This document shows positions 35,218 through 45,669 of a stretch of DNA of 64,000 bases, one piece after another; the stretch's first letter is position 1; every line of letters starts with the position of its first letter. Source of the DNA: CAZNXJ01 sp964577115 (GTDB taxonomy: Bacteria > Planctomycetota > Planctomycetia > Pirellulales > Pirellulaceae); NCBI GenBank assembly GCA_964577115.1, contig CAZNXJ010000004.1:1-64000 (forward strand), given 5' to 3'. Both the position numbers and the translations under genes were made by a program. The notes under the pieces were generated by a model. That model saw only the letters and a list, made by a program, of their open reading frames with translations. It searched no databases and was not told the DNA's origin.

Positions 35218-37938
35218 TCACGCGTACAGCGGGTTTACCTTCTCGGGATCCACTCCCAGATCGCGAATCGCCTTGGCGACAAACTCGGCCGTAAGCTGCC
35301 CCTTCAGGTGCAGCCGCCACAAAGCCGCGATCGTGATGCACTCGGCATCGACCTCGAAGTGCCGCCGCAGCTGTTCGCGCGAGTCGCTCCGTCCCATGCC
35401 GTCGGTACCGAGCACAAAGTAGTCGCCCGGCACCCAATCGCCCACCTGCTCCGGAACCGCACGCACGTAGTCGCTTGCCGCAATGAACGGGCCTTCCACG
35501 CCTTCGAGCGTCCGCTCGATAAAGCTTTTCCGCGGTGGCTCGGTCGGGTGCAGCATATTCCAGCGCGTGCACGTCTGCGCGTCACGGCGCAGTTCACCGT
35601 AGCTCGTGACACTCCACACCGAGCTGGAAACGCCATACCGGTCGGCAAGAATTTTCTGAGCTCCGAGCACCGACTGGAGGATGGCGCCGCTGCCGAACAA
35701 CTGGACGCGGAGCTTGCTGTCCTGGATGTCGCGCGTCGTGAGCCGATACATCCCGCGGATGATGCCTTCCTCGACGCCTTCCGGCATCGCGGGCATCTCG
35801 TAGTTTTCGTTCTCGGCCGTCAGGTAGTACATCGCGGTCTCGCCTTCCTGATACAGGCGGCGGAGTCCGTCGAGGATGATGATGGCATATTCATAAGCGT
35901 AGGCCGGGTCGTAAGCGCGTACCGTGGGGAACGCGATCGCATTCAGCAGGCTGTGGCCATCCTGGTGCTGGAGACCTTCGCCGTTGAGGGTGGTGCGTCC
36001 GGCGGTGCCGCCGAGCATGAAGCCCTTGGCCCGCATGTCGGCGGCGGCCCAGATCAGGTCGCCGATCCGCTGGAAGCCGAACATCGAGTAGTAGATGAAG
36101 AACGGGATCATGTTCACGCCGTGCGTGGCGTAGGCCGTTCCTGCTGCGATGAACGACGACATCGATCCCGCCTCGGTGATCCCCTCTTCGAGAATCTGCC
36201 CGTCGGTCGCTTCCTTGTAGTACATGATCTGGTCGGAATCGACCGGTTCGTACAACTGGCCGACATGCGAGTAGATACCGATCTCGCGGAACATGCCTTC
36301 CATGCCGAATGTGCGCGATTCGTCGGGCACGATCGGCACGATGTTCTTACCGATCTTTGGGTCCCGGCACATCTTCCGCAGCATGCGCACGAACGCCATG
36401 GTCGTCGACAGTTCCTTGCCTTTGCTGCCTTCAAGGAACTCGCGGTACTCGTCGATCGACGGCGTTTCGATGGTCGGATGCTTCGTCGGTCGGCTCGGTA
36501 CATAGCCGCCCAGCGCCTCGCGTCGCTGCCGCAGGTAGCGCATTTCGACACTGTCTTCGGCCGGGCGATAGAAGGGGGCTTCCGCCACATCTTCGTCCGA
36601 GATGGGAATACCAAAGCGGCTGCGAAACTCGAGCGTCTGCTGTTCGTTCAGCTTCTTCTGTTGATGCGTAATGTTGCGGCCTTCGCCGGCCTCGCCCAGA
36701 CCGTACCCCTTGATCGTCTTGGCGAGAATCACCGTTGGCCGGCCCTTGGTTTCGACCGCGGCCTTGTACGCCGCATAGACCTTCTCAGGGTCATGGCCGC
36801 CACGCCCCATCCGCTCGAGCTTGTTGTCCGAATAGTTCGCGACGATCTCGAGCAGTTCGGGATACTTGCCGAAGAAATGCTCGCGGATGTACGAGCCCGG
36901 CATAGTGGTGTACTTCTGGTATTGGCCGTCAACGACCTCGCCCATGCGTTTGACGAGCAGCCCGTTCTTATCGCGAGCCAGCAGCGGATCCCAGTCCTGC
37001 CCCCAGACGACCTTGATCACATTCCAGCCGGCGCCGCGGAACAGCGCTTCGAGCTCCTGAATGATCTTGCCGTTCCCGCGCACCGGGCCGTCAAGCCGCT
37101 GGAGGTTGCAGTTGATGACGAAAGTCAGGTTGTCGAGCTTTTCGCGCGCGGCGAGCGTAATCGCGCCGAGCGTTTCGGGCTCGTCGCATTCCCCGTCGCC
37201 CAGGAACGCCCACACGCGTTGGTGTTCGGTATTTTTGATCCCGCGATCCTGAAGGTAGCGGTTAAACCGCGCCTGGTAGATGGCCATGATCGGGCCGAGC
37301 CCCATCGAGACCGTGGGGAATTCCCAGAAGTCGGGCTGGAGCCACGGGTGCGGATAGGACGAAAGGCCCCGCACGCCGCGCAGCTCGAGCCGGAAATGTT
37401 CGAGATTCTCTTCGGTCAGCCGACCTTCGACGAACGCTCGCGAGTACATCCCCGGGGCGGCGTGGCCCTGGAAGTAAATCTGGTCGCCGTCGTATCCCGA
37501 TTCACCGCGGCCGCGGAAAAAGTGGTTGTAGCCGACTTCATACAGGGTCGCCGCCGACGCGAACGTCGAAATGTGCCCGCCGATGCCCTCTTCGCGTTTG
37601 TTCTGACGCGAAACCATGGCCATCGCGTTCCAGCGCACGATGCTCTTGATGCGCCGTTCGATCTCCCGGTCGCCCGGAAACGGCGGCTGCTTGTCGGCCG
37701 GAATCGTGTTCACGTACGGCGTGTTCGACGCGATCGGAATGTCGACGCCCGCTCGCCGAGCGCGATGATCGAGCACTGTCAGCAAGTGCTTCACCCGCTC
37801 GGGGCCCTTCGTGCTGAGCACGTATTCGAGCGCATCGAGCCACTCGGCCGTTTCGGTGGGATCGACGTCCTGTGTGGCCGGAGCAAACGGTTCTTCCGGA
37901 GAGTGCTGAGATTGAGCAGCGACACGGGTATTGGCCAT
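35218..37938 (-). CDS. aceE: Pyruvate dehydrogenase E1 (homodimeric type)
   Basis: 906 residues, the single-chain AceE class. It decarboxylates pyruvate with thiamine diphosphate and reductively acetylates the E2 lipoyl group. AFLGDGECDEPET and FVINCNLQRLDGPVRGN form the TPP-binding site. GRGESGYDGDQIYFQGHAAPG and the middle transketolase domain (GMEGMFREIGIYS) are typical. The ATG at 37938 is preceded by GAGGAG. Genes aceE-aceF follow lpd's strand, giving the order aceE, aceF with lpd upstream. Confidence 0.97.
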   Translation of the reverse strand: MANTRVAAQSQHSPEEPFAPATQDVDPTETAEWLDALEYVLSTKGPERVKHLLTVLDHRARRAGVDIPIASNTPYVNTIPADKQPPFPGDREIERRIKSIVRWNAMAMVSRQNKREEGIGGHISTFASAATLYEVGYNHFFRGRGESGYDGDQIYFQGHAAPGMYSRAFVEGRLTEENLEHFRLELRGVRGLSSYPHPWLQPDFWEFPTVSMGLGPIMAIYQARFNRYLQDRGIKNTEHQRVWAFLGDGECDEPETLGAITLAAREKLDNLTFVINCNLQRLDGPVRGNGKIIQELEALFRGAGWNVIKVVWGQDWDPLLARDKNGLLVKRMGEVVDGQYQKYTTMPGSYIREHFFGKYPELLEIVANYSDNKLERMGRGGHDPEKVYAAYKAAVETKGRPTVILAKTIKGYGLGEAGEGRNITHQQKKLNEQQTLEFRSRFGIPISDEDVAEAPFYRPAEDSVEMRYLRQRREALGGYVPSRPTKHPTIETPSIDEYREFLEGSKGKELSTTMAFVRMLRKMCRDPKIGKNIVPIVPDESRTFGMEGMFREIGIYSHVGQLYEPVDSDQIMYYKEATDGQILEEGITEAGSMSSFIAAGTAYATHGVNMIPFFIYYSMFGFQRIGDLIWAAADMRAKGFMLGGTAGRTTLNGEGLQHQDGHSLLNAIAFPTVRAYDPAYAYEYAIIILDGLRRLYQEGETAMYYLTAENENYEMPAMPEGVEEGIIRGMYRLTTRDIQDSKLRVQLFGSGAILQSVLGAQKILADRYGVSSSVWSVTSYGELRRDAQTCTRWNMLHPTEPPRKSFIERTLEGVEGPFIAASDYVRAVPEQVGDWVPGDYFVLGTDGMGRSDSREQLRRHFEVDAECITIAALWRLHLKGQLTAEFVAKAIRDLGVDPEKVNPLYA

Positions 37939-38148
37939 GGGCCTTTATCTCCTCGAGTTAGATTGTCTGGAGGCGAACGCTGCAATCGGCGCTATCGCTC
38001 GTACTCCCATCGCCTGGCGGCGAGTGTCCCGCCACGGCGCGGCAAGCAAGCGTCGGCTGAACGGTCTGCGCGATGTGCGAATGCGTGAGTTCGTGTGCCG
38101 CGCGTTGACGCTCCGCTATTTTCAAACTTATACATCGCCGGAATCGTA

Positions 38149-38166
38149 GGGAACTTTCGTGTTCCC
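38149..38166. repeat. 6-bp hairpin/palindrome upstream of aceE
   Basis: GGGAAC and GTTCCC flank a 6-base loop, ~210 bases before the aceE start. A TATAAG hexamer (minus strand, 38132-38127) lies just downstream of it but I find no good -35. It may be an operator or a terminator remnant for lpd. Confidence 0.35.
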
Positions 38167-38229
38167 GCCAACCTGAATCCGACTACGCCGGCAAGCCGCC
38201 ATTTCGAGGGAGGCCACCGGCCCCGCCCC

Positions 38230-39660
38230 TCAGACCCGCTCCCTTTTAGGTTTATAGATTTCCGTCGCCGTACCAAGGTACACTTCGCCGGCGTTCATGA
38301 GCGTTTCGCTAAGTGTCGGGTGCGGATGCACCGTTTCCGTCAGATCACGGACTTCACAGCCCATTTCGATGGCGAGCACGGCCTCGGAAATCAGGTCCCC
38401 GGCGTTCGGGCCGACGATACCGCAGCCAAGCACGCGCTGCGTCTCAGGGTCCACCAACCACTTCGTAAACCCATCGGTGCGCCCCAGCGCGATCGCTCGA
38501 CCGCTGGCGCCCCACGGATAGGTTGCAACTTCGTACTCGATTCCTTCGCGCTTGGCCTGTTCTTCGGTCAATCCGGCCCACGCGACTTCCGGATCCGTGA
38601 AGACAACAGCGGGAATCGCCAGCTTGTCAAATTCCGCGGCTTCACCCAGCGCCGTCTCGACCGCCACGCGCGCTTCGTGCGAGGCCTTATGCGCCAACAT
38701 CGGCTCACCGGCCACATCGCCAATCGCGAGAATATGGGGGTCGTCGGTCTGCATGCGACGATCGCAGACCACGAAACCGCGTTCATCGAGCTTCACTTGG
38801 GTCTTTTCGAGCCCCAGGTTCCGCGAGTTCGGGCGGCGGCCGACGGACACCAAGACCTTCGAATATTGCTCGACGCCGAACTTCCCTGGCCCCTCGAAAG
38901 TGACGGTGACACCGTTGTCCTGAGCGGCCAGCGAGCCCACCTTCGTGTTCAGATAGATGCGTTCTTCGAATAGCTTGTTCAGCCGCTTGTGCAGCGGTTT
39001 GACCAGGTCGCGATCCGCTCCCGGCAGCAGCCCCTCCATCAGCTCGACCACCGAGACCTTGGACCCAAGGTGGGCATAGACGGTGCCCATTTCGAGCCCG
39101 ATGTAGCCGCCGCCGATGACGAGCAGCGTTTCCGGAACGTCGGATAGCTCGAGCGCGCCGGTCGAATCGAGCACGCGCGGCGAACCAATGTTGAACGCCG
39201 GCGGCATCGCGGGGACAGAGCCCGTGGCGAGGATCAGACGGTCGAACGTCAGCTCGCGTTCGGCCGGAATCGACTCGTGATCGCCTTCGAGCCGCAGGGT
39301 CGTCGAGTTCTCGAGGACGCCGCGCGCGCAGATGACGCGGACATTGCGGCGTTTGGCCAATTGCGCGAGGCCGCTACTGAGCGTGCTGATGACCTTTTCC
39401 TTGCGGGCGCGGACGCGGTCGATATCGACGCGAGGTTCGCCAAACGAGACGCCCCAATCTTGCGACAGATCTTCGACTTCGCTCAACACGCGCGCCACAT
39501 GCAGCAGCGCCTTGGAAGGGATGCAGCCCCGCAGAAGACAGGTGCCGCCAAGCCGCGGTTCGGCTTCCACGAGCGTTACTTCGGCACCAAGATCCGCGGC
39601 GAAAAACGCGGCTGCGTACCCTCCCGGGCCGCCGCCAAGCACGACGAGTTGCGAATGCAT
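38230..39660 (-). CDS. lpd: Dihydrolipoamide dehydrogenase (E3)
   Basis: 476 residues, FAD enzyme that reoxidises dihydrolipoamide with NAD. VVLGGGPGGYAAAFFAADLG is the FAD motif, GGTCLLRGCIPSKALL contains the redox disulfide, GGGYIGLEMG binds NAD, and the C-terminal HPHPTLSE gives the His-Glu pair. GGGAGAGAA precedes the ATG at 39660; an upstream extension to 39702 is not family-like. The 291-bp gap to aceE contains the hairpin at 38149. Confidence 0.96.
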   Translation of the reverse strand: MHSQLVVLGGGPGGYAAAFFAADLGAEVTLVEAEPRLGGTCLLRGCIPSKALLHVARVLSEVEDLSQDWGVSFGEPRVDIDRVRARKEKVISTLSSGLAQLAKRRNVRVICARGVLENSTTLRLEGDHESIPAERELTFDRLILATGSVPAMPPAFNIGSPRVLDSTGALELSDVPETLLVIGGGYIGLEMGTVYAHLGSKVSVVELMEGLLPGADRDLVKPLHKRLNKLFEERIYLNTKVGSLAAQDNGVTVTFEGPGKFGVEQYSKVLVSVGRRPNSRNLGLEKTQVKLDERGFVVCDRRMQTDDPHILAIGDVAGEPMLAHKASHEARVAVETALGEAAEFDKLAIPAVVFTDPEVAWAGLTEEQAKREGIEYEVATYPWGASGRAIALGRTDGFTKWLVDPETQRVLGCGIVGPNAGDLISEAVLAIEMGCEVRDLTETVHPHPTLSETLMNAGEVYLGTATEIYKPKRERV

Positions 39661-39874
39661 AGAAGTTCTCTCCCGCCCACAAATCGGACCGTCGAGAACC
39701 ACTGCCTCGCAACAAGCGCGATACGTTTCACCCGATCGGCAAGTCCCTCGGCCGACGCGGACGCCGCGACTAGGGCGCGGTACCGGCGCAGAGCGCAGGT
39801 TCTCGGAGCCCGCAGGTTATCCACACACAATGCGCGGCCGATTCGTCAGCCGCGCCGCCCGCATCCACCGCTAC

Positions 39875-40483
39875 TTACCGCTGCATGAACTCGGTAACGA
39901 GGTTCACATTCACCGGCAAGCTGATGTCGGAAGGCCCGGGCAGGCCTTGCACGGTTGCCCGCAGCGTCTCCGCGTCGAACGTCAACCATTCGACCGGCTG
40001 CGTTTCATTCTCGGCACTCATGGCCCGATAGAACGTCAGCAGGTTTTCACGCGGACGCACCGTAATCACATCGCCCGGTCGCAACAGGTACGACGGCCGA
40101 TCTACTTTGATGCCGTTGACCTGGAAATGCCCGTGAGCGATGCCTTGGCGAGCCTGCTGGCGAGTGCGCACGTAGCCCGCGCGGCGAATGACGTTGTCCA
40201 GACGCCGTTCGAGCAGCAATAACAGCGTCTCGCCCGTATTGCCCGGCTTGCGCGACGCAAAGTCGAAGAACCGCCGCAGCTGCCGCTCGCCCAGCCCGTA
40301 GTAGTGCTTAATCTTCTGCTTTTCATTCAGTGCCAGGCCATACGCCGTCGGGCGCGGGGAACGCGTATGCATTCCCGGCGGCTGCTCGCGACGTTCCGAA
40401 GCACGACGCGCGCCGCTGGCTTCATAAATCAACTGACCCAGACGGCGATTTACCCGCGCCTTCGGTCCATGGTATCGACCCAT
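39875..40483 (-). CDS. rpsD: 30S ribosomal protein S4
   Basis: 202 residues. It is a primary 16S rRNA-binding protein nucleating 30S assembly. KARVNRRLGQLIYE, KQKIKHYYGLGERQLRRFFD and the S4 RNA-binding domain (RLDNVIRRAGYVRTRQQARQ, then GHFQVNGIKVDRPSYLLRPGD) are present. The N-terminal zinc cysteines are absent, so it is the C-minus form. It is encoded away from any other ribosomal protein genes, upstream of lpd. Confidence 0.96.
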   Translation of the reverse strand: MGRYHGPKARVNRRLGQLIYEASGARRASERREQPPGMHTRSPRPTAYGLALNEKQKIKHYYGLGERQLRRFFDFASRKPGNTGETLLLLLERRLDNVIRRAGYVRTRQQARQGIAHGHFQVNGIKVDRPSYLLRPGDVITVRPRENLLTFYRAMSAENETQPVEWLTFDAETLRATVQGLPGPSDISLPVNVNLVTEFMQR

Positions 40484-40661
40484 ACTGCGCTGCTCTCCTA
40501 GGAGGCTCCGACTAATCCTAGCCCACTTTTGTTACGTAAACCGCGTATCATGATCGATTTGTACCGTTCCAGCAAGGGCGGGCCGTCGGGATCAACGAAT
40601 CGCAGCATCCATAACGGCAAACGCTCGGTGCCCTACGGAAAAACCCGCAGCGCCGCACCTC

Positions 40662-41741
40662 TTACGCCATCGCCAGATTGGCCGGCGAGCCGACGATTCC
40701 TTGCGATCGCGGCTCCAGATCGCCCGGCAACTCGTCGGCCGATCGAAAGATACGCCACAGGGTCGGCGGCAGTCCACGGAACGCGCGCTGGCTGCGAGCC
40801 GCCGACCAACTGCGCAGCTCGAGCTCGCGTATGTATATCGCCTGCACCCGCTCGGGGAAACGCCGGGCCACCGCACCGTACAGCTCGGGGTCCTGCTCGG
40901 CCGAATCACCGATGAGAATGAACTTGCGCTGCGGGAACGCACTGACCAGCCGAGCGATCTCGGCCCCCTTCCCGGGCCGGCGCAGCAGCATGCGACGCAG
41001 CATGTGTTCGCGGAGACAGAACGAACGTAAATGAAAGGTACCCTCCGGGAAACGGCTGTCGCCACAAAGTGAGGCGAGCGGCCGGTAGAGCTGCCAGGGG
41101 CTCGACGACACATAATGAAAATGGGCACCGCGCTCGGACCACCTCCGATAACGGTCCGCCATTCCCCGAATCAAACTGAACTCGCGAAGAAACGTGTTCG
41201 CGAGCAGCTCGCGGCGCGACAGGACTTCCGAGTGCTTGATCGTATCGTCAATGTCCGAGATCACGCTCGTGCCCTGATCGGCCAGCAGCAGCGCTCGGCC
41301 CGCAAAGGACCGCTGCTCGCTATCCGCCGTCAGCACACGAAAGTCGAGCCACCCATCCGGAGCTAACTCGGCCGCCTCGTCCGCTGAAATCCGAATCGCC
41401 GCCGTGAAATGGCCGTTGCGCCGCGTTCGCTTCGGCAATCGGTGAATACGGTTGCCCAGCGAAATCAGCACCTCCCGCCCGCGCGCTCCCCCGGAAATGA
41501 ACGCGCTGATGCGATCACGGAAGATCTCGGAATCAAAGCTGTCCGGCGTGACGTCCATCACGCGCCGCAGCAATTGGAGGAACAGCCGCTGCTTGAGTGA
41601 CGCAATACCGGGCTCGTAAATCGTCCCACTGACCTCGATCCGCCACGCTCGGCCCCCGTCGACCAGGTGCCCGAACGTGGGGTAAAGCACCACTGTTTCT
41701 CGATCAGTCACGAACGTGTGAGCAGCGATCTCGGCTGTCAT
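40662..41741 (-). CDS. App1-like phosphatidate phosphatase domain protein (DUF2183)
   Basis: 359 residues. VISDIDDTIKHSEV is the HAD-type DxDxT catalytic motif of the App1 family, and YVSSSPWQLY and FILIGDSAEQDPELY are its following blocks. The N-terminal ~140 residues form an extra beta-rich domain with an early TVVLYPTFGH strand. It probably dephosphorylates a lipid phosphate such as phosphatidate; the substrate is inferred from the yeast App1 relative. The TAA stop is at 40664-40662. Confidence 0.88.
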   Translation of the reverse strand: MTAEIAAHTFVTDRETVVLYPTFGHLVDGGRAWRIEVSGTIYEPGIASLKQRLFLQLLRRVMDVTPDSFDSEIFRDRISAFISGGARGREVLISLGNRIHRLPKRTRRNGHFTAAIRISADEAAELAPDGWLDFRVLTADSEQRSFAGRALLLADQGTSVISDIDDTIKHSEVLSRRELLANTFLREFSLIRGMADRYRRWSERGAHFHYVSSSPWQLYRPLASLCGDSRFPEGTFHLRSFCLREHMLRRMLLRRPGKGAEIARLVSAFPQRKFILIGDSAEQDPELYGAVARRFPERVQAIYIRELELRSWSAARSQRAFRGLPPTLWRIFRSADELPGDLEPRSQGIVGSPANLAMA

Positions 41742-42114
41742 TTCCTCGTCGCGTCTCGGCGCTAAAGGACGGGCCCTCTCGGGAACAATTAGAATTTATC
41801 GGCAACCCGGAGGGGAGGGTGCAGAGAGGATAGGGAGCGGTTCAGGAAAGCGAAGGCTCTGGACCTCATAGGGCCAGAGCTGAGAGATCGGGTTCAGGGG
41901 TCGGAATTCGAAACCGGACGAAGCTTAAAATGGGAAATATAGCAGAGGTGCCTAAGCGTGTCGTATGTCGGGGCAACTGAAACCGGAGAATCCCGGAAGC
42001 GACCGGATGCACAATCGTCATGGCCGCCCGAGGCCACATGCTCAGCACATTCGCGGCCTTCCGGATAGTTGCTCGCACCTCACCTCTAGAATTTCCCCTC
42101 CTCGACCGTGAACC
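41742..42114. other. Non-coding gap with one hairpin
   Basis: GCTCTGG (41856-41862) pairs with CCAGAGC (41874-41880), with three further inner pairs after one mismatch. No T-tract follows on the minus strand. Apart from a purine-rich run around 41810-41845, nothing else is visible in these 373 bp. Confidence 0.4.
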
Positions 42115-45100
42115 CTACCCCCTCCCCTCCTGAACACGAAGACCGGAACTCTGCATCCTCTCCCCCTCCTTTTTCCCATTCCGGTGGATTGGCAGGGGCG
42201 TCGTACTGCGGACGTGCAGATCGAGCTGCGGGAAAGCAATCTCGATTCCTTCTTCCCCAAACCGCTCGTTGATCTGCATGTGCAAATCGTTCGTCGTCGG
42301 CAGCCGCAAATCAAGGCTGGGAAGATAGGCACGCAGCACAAGATCACGCGTGCTGGGCCCAAACGCCTCGAACGTGACCGACGGAGCGGGATCTTTGAGT
42401 ACGTTCGGGTGAGCGTGAGCAATCTCGAGCATCAACTCGCGTGCGCGGCGCACATCGGCCGAACGAGCCACACCAACTTTCACCAGTACGCGGTTGGTGC
42501 TGTCGCTGAGCGTCCAGTTTAGCAGCCGGCCAGTGATCAAATCCTTGTTCGGAACGATCAGTTCCTTGCGGTCCCAGTCCGTCAACGTGGTCGCTCGGAT
42601 GCGAATGCGCGTCACCTGCCCCGTCACATCGCCCAGCGTGATCACGTCACCGACCCGGATCGGCCGCTCGAACAAGAGAATGATGCCCGAGACAAGATTC
42701 GCAAAAATTTCCTGCAGGCCGAAACCGAGTCCGACACCCAGTGCAGCGACCAGCCACTGCGCTCGCCGCCAGGAGACGCCAAGGATCGCGCACGTGACCA
42801 CGATACCCACAATCGCAATGACATAGCGCGCCATCGTGGTGATGGCATAGCGCACGGACGAATCGAGGGGCAGGTGCTGGAGCAAAAGAATCTCCGTCAG
42901 GCCCGGCAGGTTCCGCGCAGCAATCCACGCCATCACCATGACGACAACGGCGCGCAGCAAATCGGCCAGCGTGACCTGGACGATGGTGCCCGGCTCGAGC
43001 CCCTCGGCCGGGTAAAGGTTCACATCGCGAAGGATGGCGAGTGCCGGAAGCACATCCACCCAGATCAGCCAGCCGACGAAAAACCCGGTGACGACGAGCA
43101 CGCTGCGAATGAGCGTACGTGTTTGCGCATTGATCGCGGCCAAATCGACGCCCGGCTCTTCAAACGGCGGCAACGGGTTTCCGGCGCGGTCCGTCATCAC
43201 CTGCTCTTGAAACCGCTGCTGCCGCTGCTCGGCCTGCTTGATGGCGAGGCGCCGGCGGCTAACGAGCAGCCACCGCAGCAGCACAGCGCCGACAATCGTC
43301 AGGCCGGTGAGAATCATGAGCGTTCGATGCAGTCGCATCGCCAACTGCCACGACGTATAGAAGTAGCCGAGGCCGGCGAGTACGGCGAGAGCCACGGGCA
43401 GGAGGCACAGGGCCGGGTACCAGACGAACCAGAGCCGGCTCGTCCAACTGTTTGGATGGAACAGCAGATAGTCCTGTAGAGCGCCGCGCTGCGGGCGAAA
43501 AACGATCTGCATAAAGACAGCGATCACCAGCATGCGCACGATGTGCAGGAGGCGCGCGACGCCGAGCGCTTCGGCCGAGGCGTTGAATTCTCGGAGCAGT
43601 GCGACGAGGAACGTCAGCAGCAGAAGCGCCGTCACCGACCACCGCAGATGGATGCGCAGTGGCAAGAGCGTCCGTTCGGACCAGTTGAAATGGCTCTCGG
43701 CGAGCCCCCGCCGACGGCAAACCTGCCGGAAAAACTCGAGCGGAAAGTACAGGCGTGCGGCAGCCTGAAACCCCGCCGCCAGCGCACGTGGCAACGTAAC
43801 GTCGGCGTTCTGCGGCAGCCAACTCCACCGATTCAAGCGCCAGCCCGCGTAGGCGAGCAGCATCGCCCATGGCAAAGCGATCAGCAGTGTAATCACCAGT
43901 GCGCGGGCCGTCGGAGCAAACGCGATACAGTTTCCGCGGCTGGCGATCAGCCCTTCGTCGCCCAGCGCTCGGCGCAGCGCTCGCTGGCGCGAAAGCAACA
44001 CGAGCAACAGGATCAGGAAGCTGCCATTGATCAGGTAGGAATTCTTAATTTCGGAAAGCACCATGGGCGCAAGCTGGCGCCCGGCGCTTCGCCAAAGCTG
44101 CTGGTCGGTGAGCTGCACGAGCAGCGTCCAGGCTTCCTGGAAATCGTGCAGCGAGAGCGGCGGCGCGTTCGGAATCCAGAAGATCCGTTCGCTGATGTAA
44201 TCCGCGTAGTCTTCGAGTTCTTTGACCAGCAGTTCTTCGGTTTCGTTGAGCCCGACGAGCGCGTCGAAATGTTGGGAGGTTTTGGCCAACTGGTCGTTAA
44301 TCAGCTCGCGCTGCATCACCACGAGCTCGCGGATGCGTGCGGTAAGTTCGAGCTCTTCGTCGGGCGATTGCTCGAGGTTCAGCTTCTGCCGCAAGTTCTC
44401 GACCTGCATATCGACGTCGGCCAGCATGTCGCTTTCGTCCTGCAAATCGTTCATGCGCGACTGCGCATCGCGGACGCGTTGCTGCCGGTCGCCAAGCGCT
44501 CGGCGGTGTTGGGCGATCGTGTGCGGCAACTTGACACGCTCGTGCTGCAAAAGATGCACGGTCGTTTCGGTGGCGCCGCGATCGACGCGCCGCTTCATCC
44601 TCGCGATTTTGTCGGCCCAGCGGCTCTGCTGCTGTTTGAGCACCGCCAGCCGCTGCACCAGGTCACTGACGTCGTGCGCTAATTGCAGGGTTTCTTCCGA
44701 ACGACGGAAGTTGCTATCGGCCATCTGCCGTAGCGCCGGGTGGGCATTGTCGCGCTGGCGCCGGACGCGTTCGTGGCGGCGAGCCGCCTCGTCATGCCGC
44801 CGGCGATTGACCTCATCCGTCAGCTGTTTGACCTCGGCCGCCAGGTGCGCTTGACGTGAGCGCTGGTAGGTGCGATCGAGAGCCAGCAGCGAATTTTCCG
44901 CCTCATACGCGGCGTTTTCCGCTTCGAGCGCAGCAATGCGTGCGGTGCGATTCTGTAACCGGCTCCGCAGTAGTACGCGCCGCGCGGCGGAGACCAACGC
45001 CGGCTCGCTTGGATCGGCGGGCGTGTTCAGCTGGTTCGTCACCTCCTGAACCTGTTCGCGCAGAGCGGCAATTTCCTTCGGGATCTCGACCTTTCGCGAA

Positions 45101-45573
45101 GCTCGCCGCTGCGGCTCAGCATCCAGCGAACGCACGACCTCGTCGACCGCCGCCAGTTCCGTACGCCGCTCGCCAAGCATTTTTTCCAGCTCCGCGAGCG
45201 TGACGTTCCTTGGCAGTTGCAGCGGTGGCAACCCGGTGCCCGTTTCCAGCAGCCGTTCGGTTTCGCGCAGGCGCTGCGGAGCTTCGGTCGCCCGCGTTTG
45301 GAACTCGGCCGCCTGGCCGTTCCATGTGGCTTGCTGGTCAAGCTCCTGCTTGGCCTGTTGGTAGAAATCGCGCGCTTTGGCCTTCGCGGCCTCGTCGAGA
45401 TCCGAGGCTTCCAGAGCTGCAAGACCACTCTCGACGGTTTCCAGCGACTCGGCCGCCGCCGAGGAGGGAGCGGCGCGTTCCGAATTGGGAGCCGCCGCGG
45501 TCTGACCGTGGGCCAGCGGTACGAGCGTCCCTGCGCAAAGCGCGACGAGCAACAGTAGCAATGGCATGCGCAT
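42115..45573 (-). CDS. MscK/KefA-type mechanosensitive channel, very long
   Basis: 1152 residues. A signal peptide (LLLLLVALCAGTLVPLAHG) is followed by ~500 residues of Glu/Arg/Leu-rich coiled coil in the periplasm, then about ten to eleven membrane segments and a C-terminal MscS domain. The MscS part has the pore-helix Ala/Gly pattern (GLGFGLQEIFANLVSGIILLFE in the family's order), then RPIRVGDVITLGDVTG and VPNKDLITG. It should open under membrane tension and protect from osmotic downshift. The last ~30 residues after LDLHVRSTT are unlike the family and read like translated spacer. The stop is TAG at 42115-42117. Confidence 0.92.
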   Translation of the reverse strand: MRMPLLLLLVALCAGTLVPLAHGQTAAAPNSERAAPSSAAAESLETVESGLAALEASDLDEAAKAKARDFYQQAKQELDQQATWNGQAAEFQTRATEAPQRLRETERLLETGTGLPPLQLPRNVTLAELEKMLGERRTELAAVDEVVRSLDAEPQRRASRKVEIPKEIAALREQVQEVTNQLNTPADPSEPALVSAARRVLLRSRLQNRTARIAALEAENAAYEAENSLLALDRTYQRSRQAHLAAEVKQLTDEVNRRRHDEAARRHERVRRQRDNAHPALRQMADSNFRRSEETLQLAHDVSDLVQRLAVLKQQQSRWADKIARMKRRVDRGATETTVHLLQHERVKLPHTIAQHRRALGDRQQRVRDAQSRMNDLQDESDMLADVDMQVENLRQKLNLEQSPDEELELTARIRELVVMQRELINDQLAKTSQHFDALVGLNETEELLVKELEDYADYISERIFWIPNAPPLSLHDFQEAWTLLVQLTDQQLWRSAGRQLAPMVLSEIKNSYLINGSFLILLLVLLSRQRALRRALGDEGLIASRGNCIAFAPTARALVITLLIALPWAMLLAYAGWRLNRWSWLPQNADVTLPRALAAGFQAAARLYFPLEFFRQVCRRRGLAESHFNWSERTLLPLRIHLRWSVTALLLLTFLVALLREFNASAEALGVARLLHIVRMLVIAVFMQIVFRPQRGALQDYLLFHPNSWTSRLWFVWYPALCLLPVALAVLAGLGYFYTSWQLAMRLHRTLMILTGLTIVGAVLLRWLLVSRRRLAIKQAEQRQQRFQEQVMTDRAGNPLPPFEEPGVDLAAINAQTRTLIRSVLVVTGFFVGWLIWVDVLPALAILRDVNLYPAEGLEPGTIVQVTLADLLRAVVVMVMAWIAARNLPGLTEILLLQHLPLDSSVRYAITTMARYVIAIVGIVVTCAILGVSWRRAQWLVAALGVGLGFGLQEIFANLVSGIILLFERPIRVGDVITLGDVTGQVTRIRIRATTLTDWDRKELIVPNKDLITGRLLNWTLSDSTNRVLVKVGVARSADVRRARELMLEIAHAHPNVLKDPAPSVTFEAFGPSTRDLVLRAYLPSLDLRLPTTNDLHMQINERFGEEGIEIAFPQLDLHVRSTTPLPIHRNGKKEGERMQSSGLRVQEGRG

Positions 45574-45669
45574 GGCGCAATATCCTCCGTGGCGCCGTGT
45601 ACTCCAAGGCTACCTGTTTAGCAGCCCGATTGCGCCTCGCCTACCCCCGAACCCCACCGGCGCGGCTAA

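Noticed and set aside
35134..38088. 984-residue plus-strand frame antisense to aceE
   Set aside because: High-GC shadow of aceE, with no family motif and an Arg/His/Val-rich composition typical of antisense frames.
39817..39825. TTATCCACA, a perfect DnaA-box sequence upstream of lpd
   Set aside because: Single copy without neighbours; one 9-mer of this kind is expected by chance in 64 kb.
40490..40502. CTCCTAGGAG palindrome over the rpsD ribosome-binding site
   Set aside because: No loop of at least three bases, so it cannot form a hairpin sequestering the site.
43543..44682. 379-residue plus-strand frame within the MscK gene
   Set aside because: Antisense shadow with no motif; the minus-strand channel is clearly coding.
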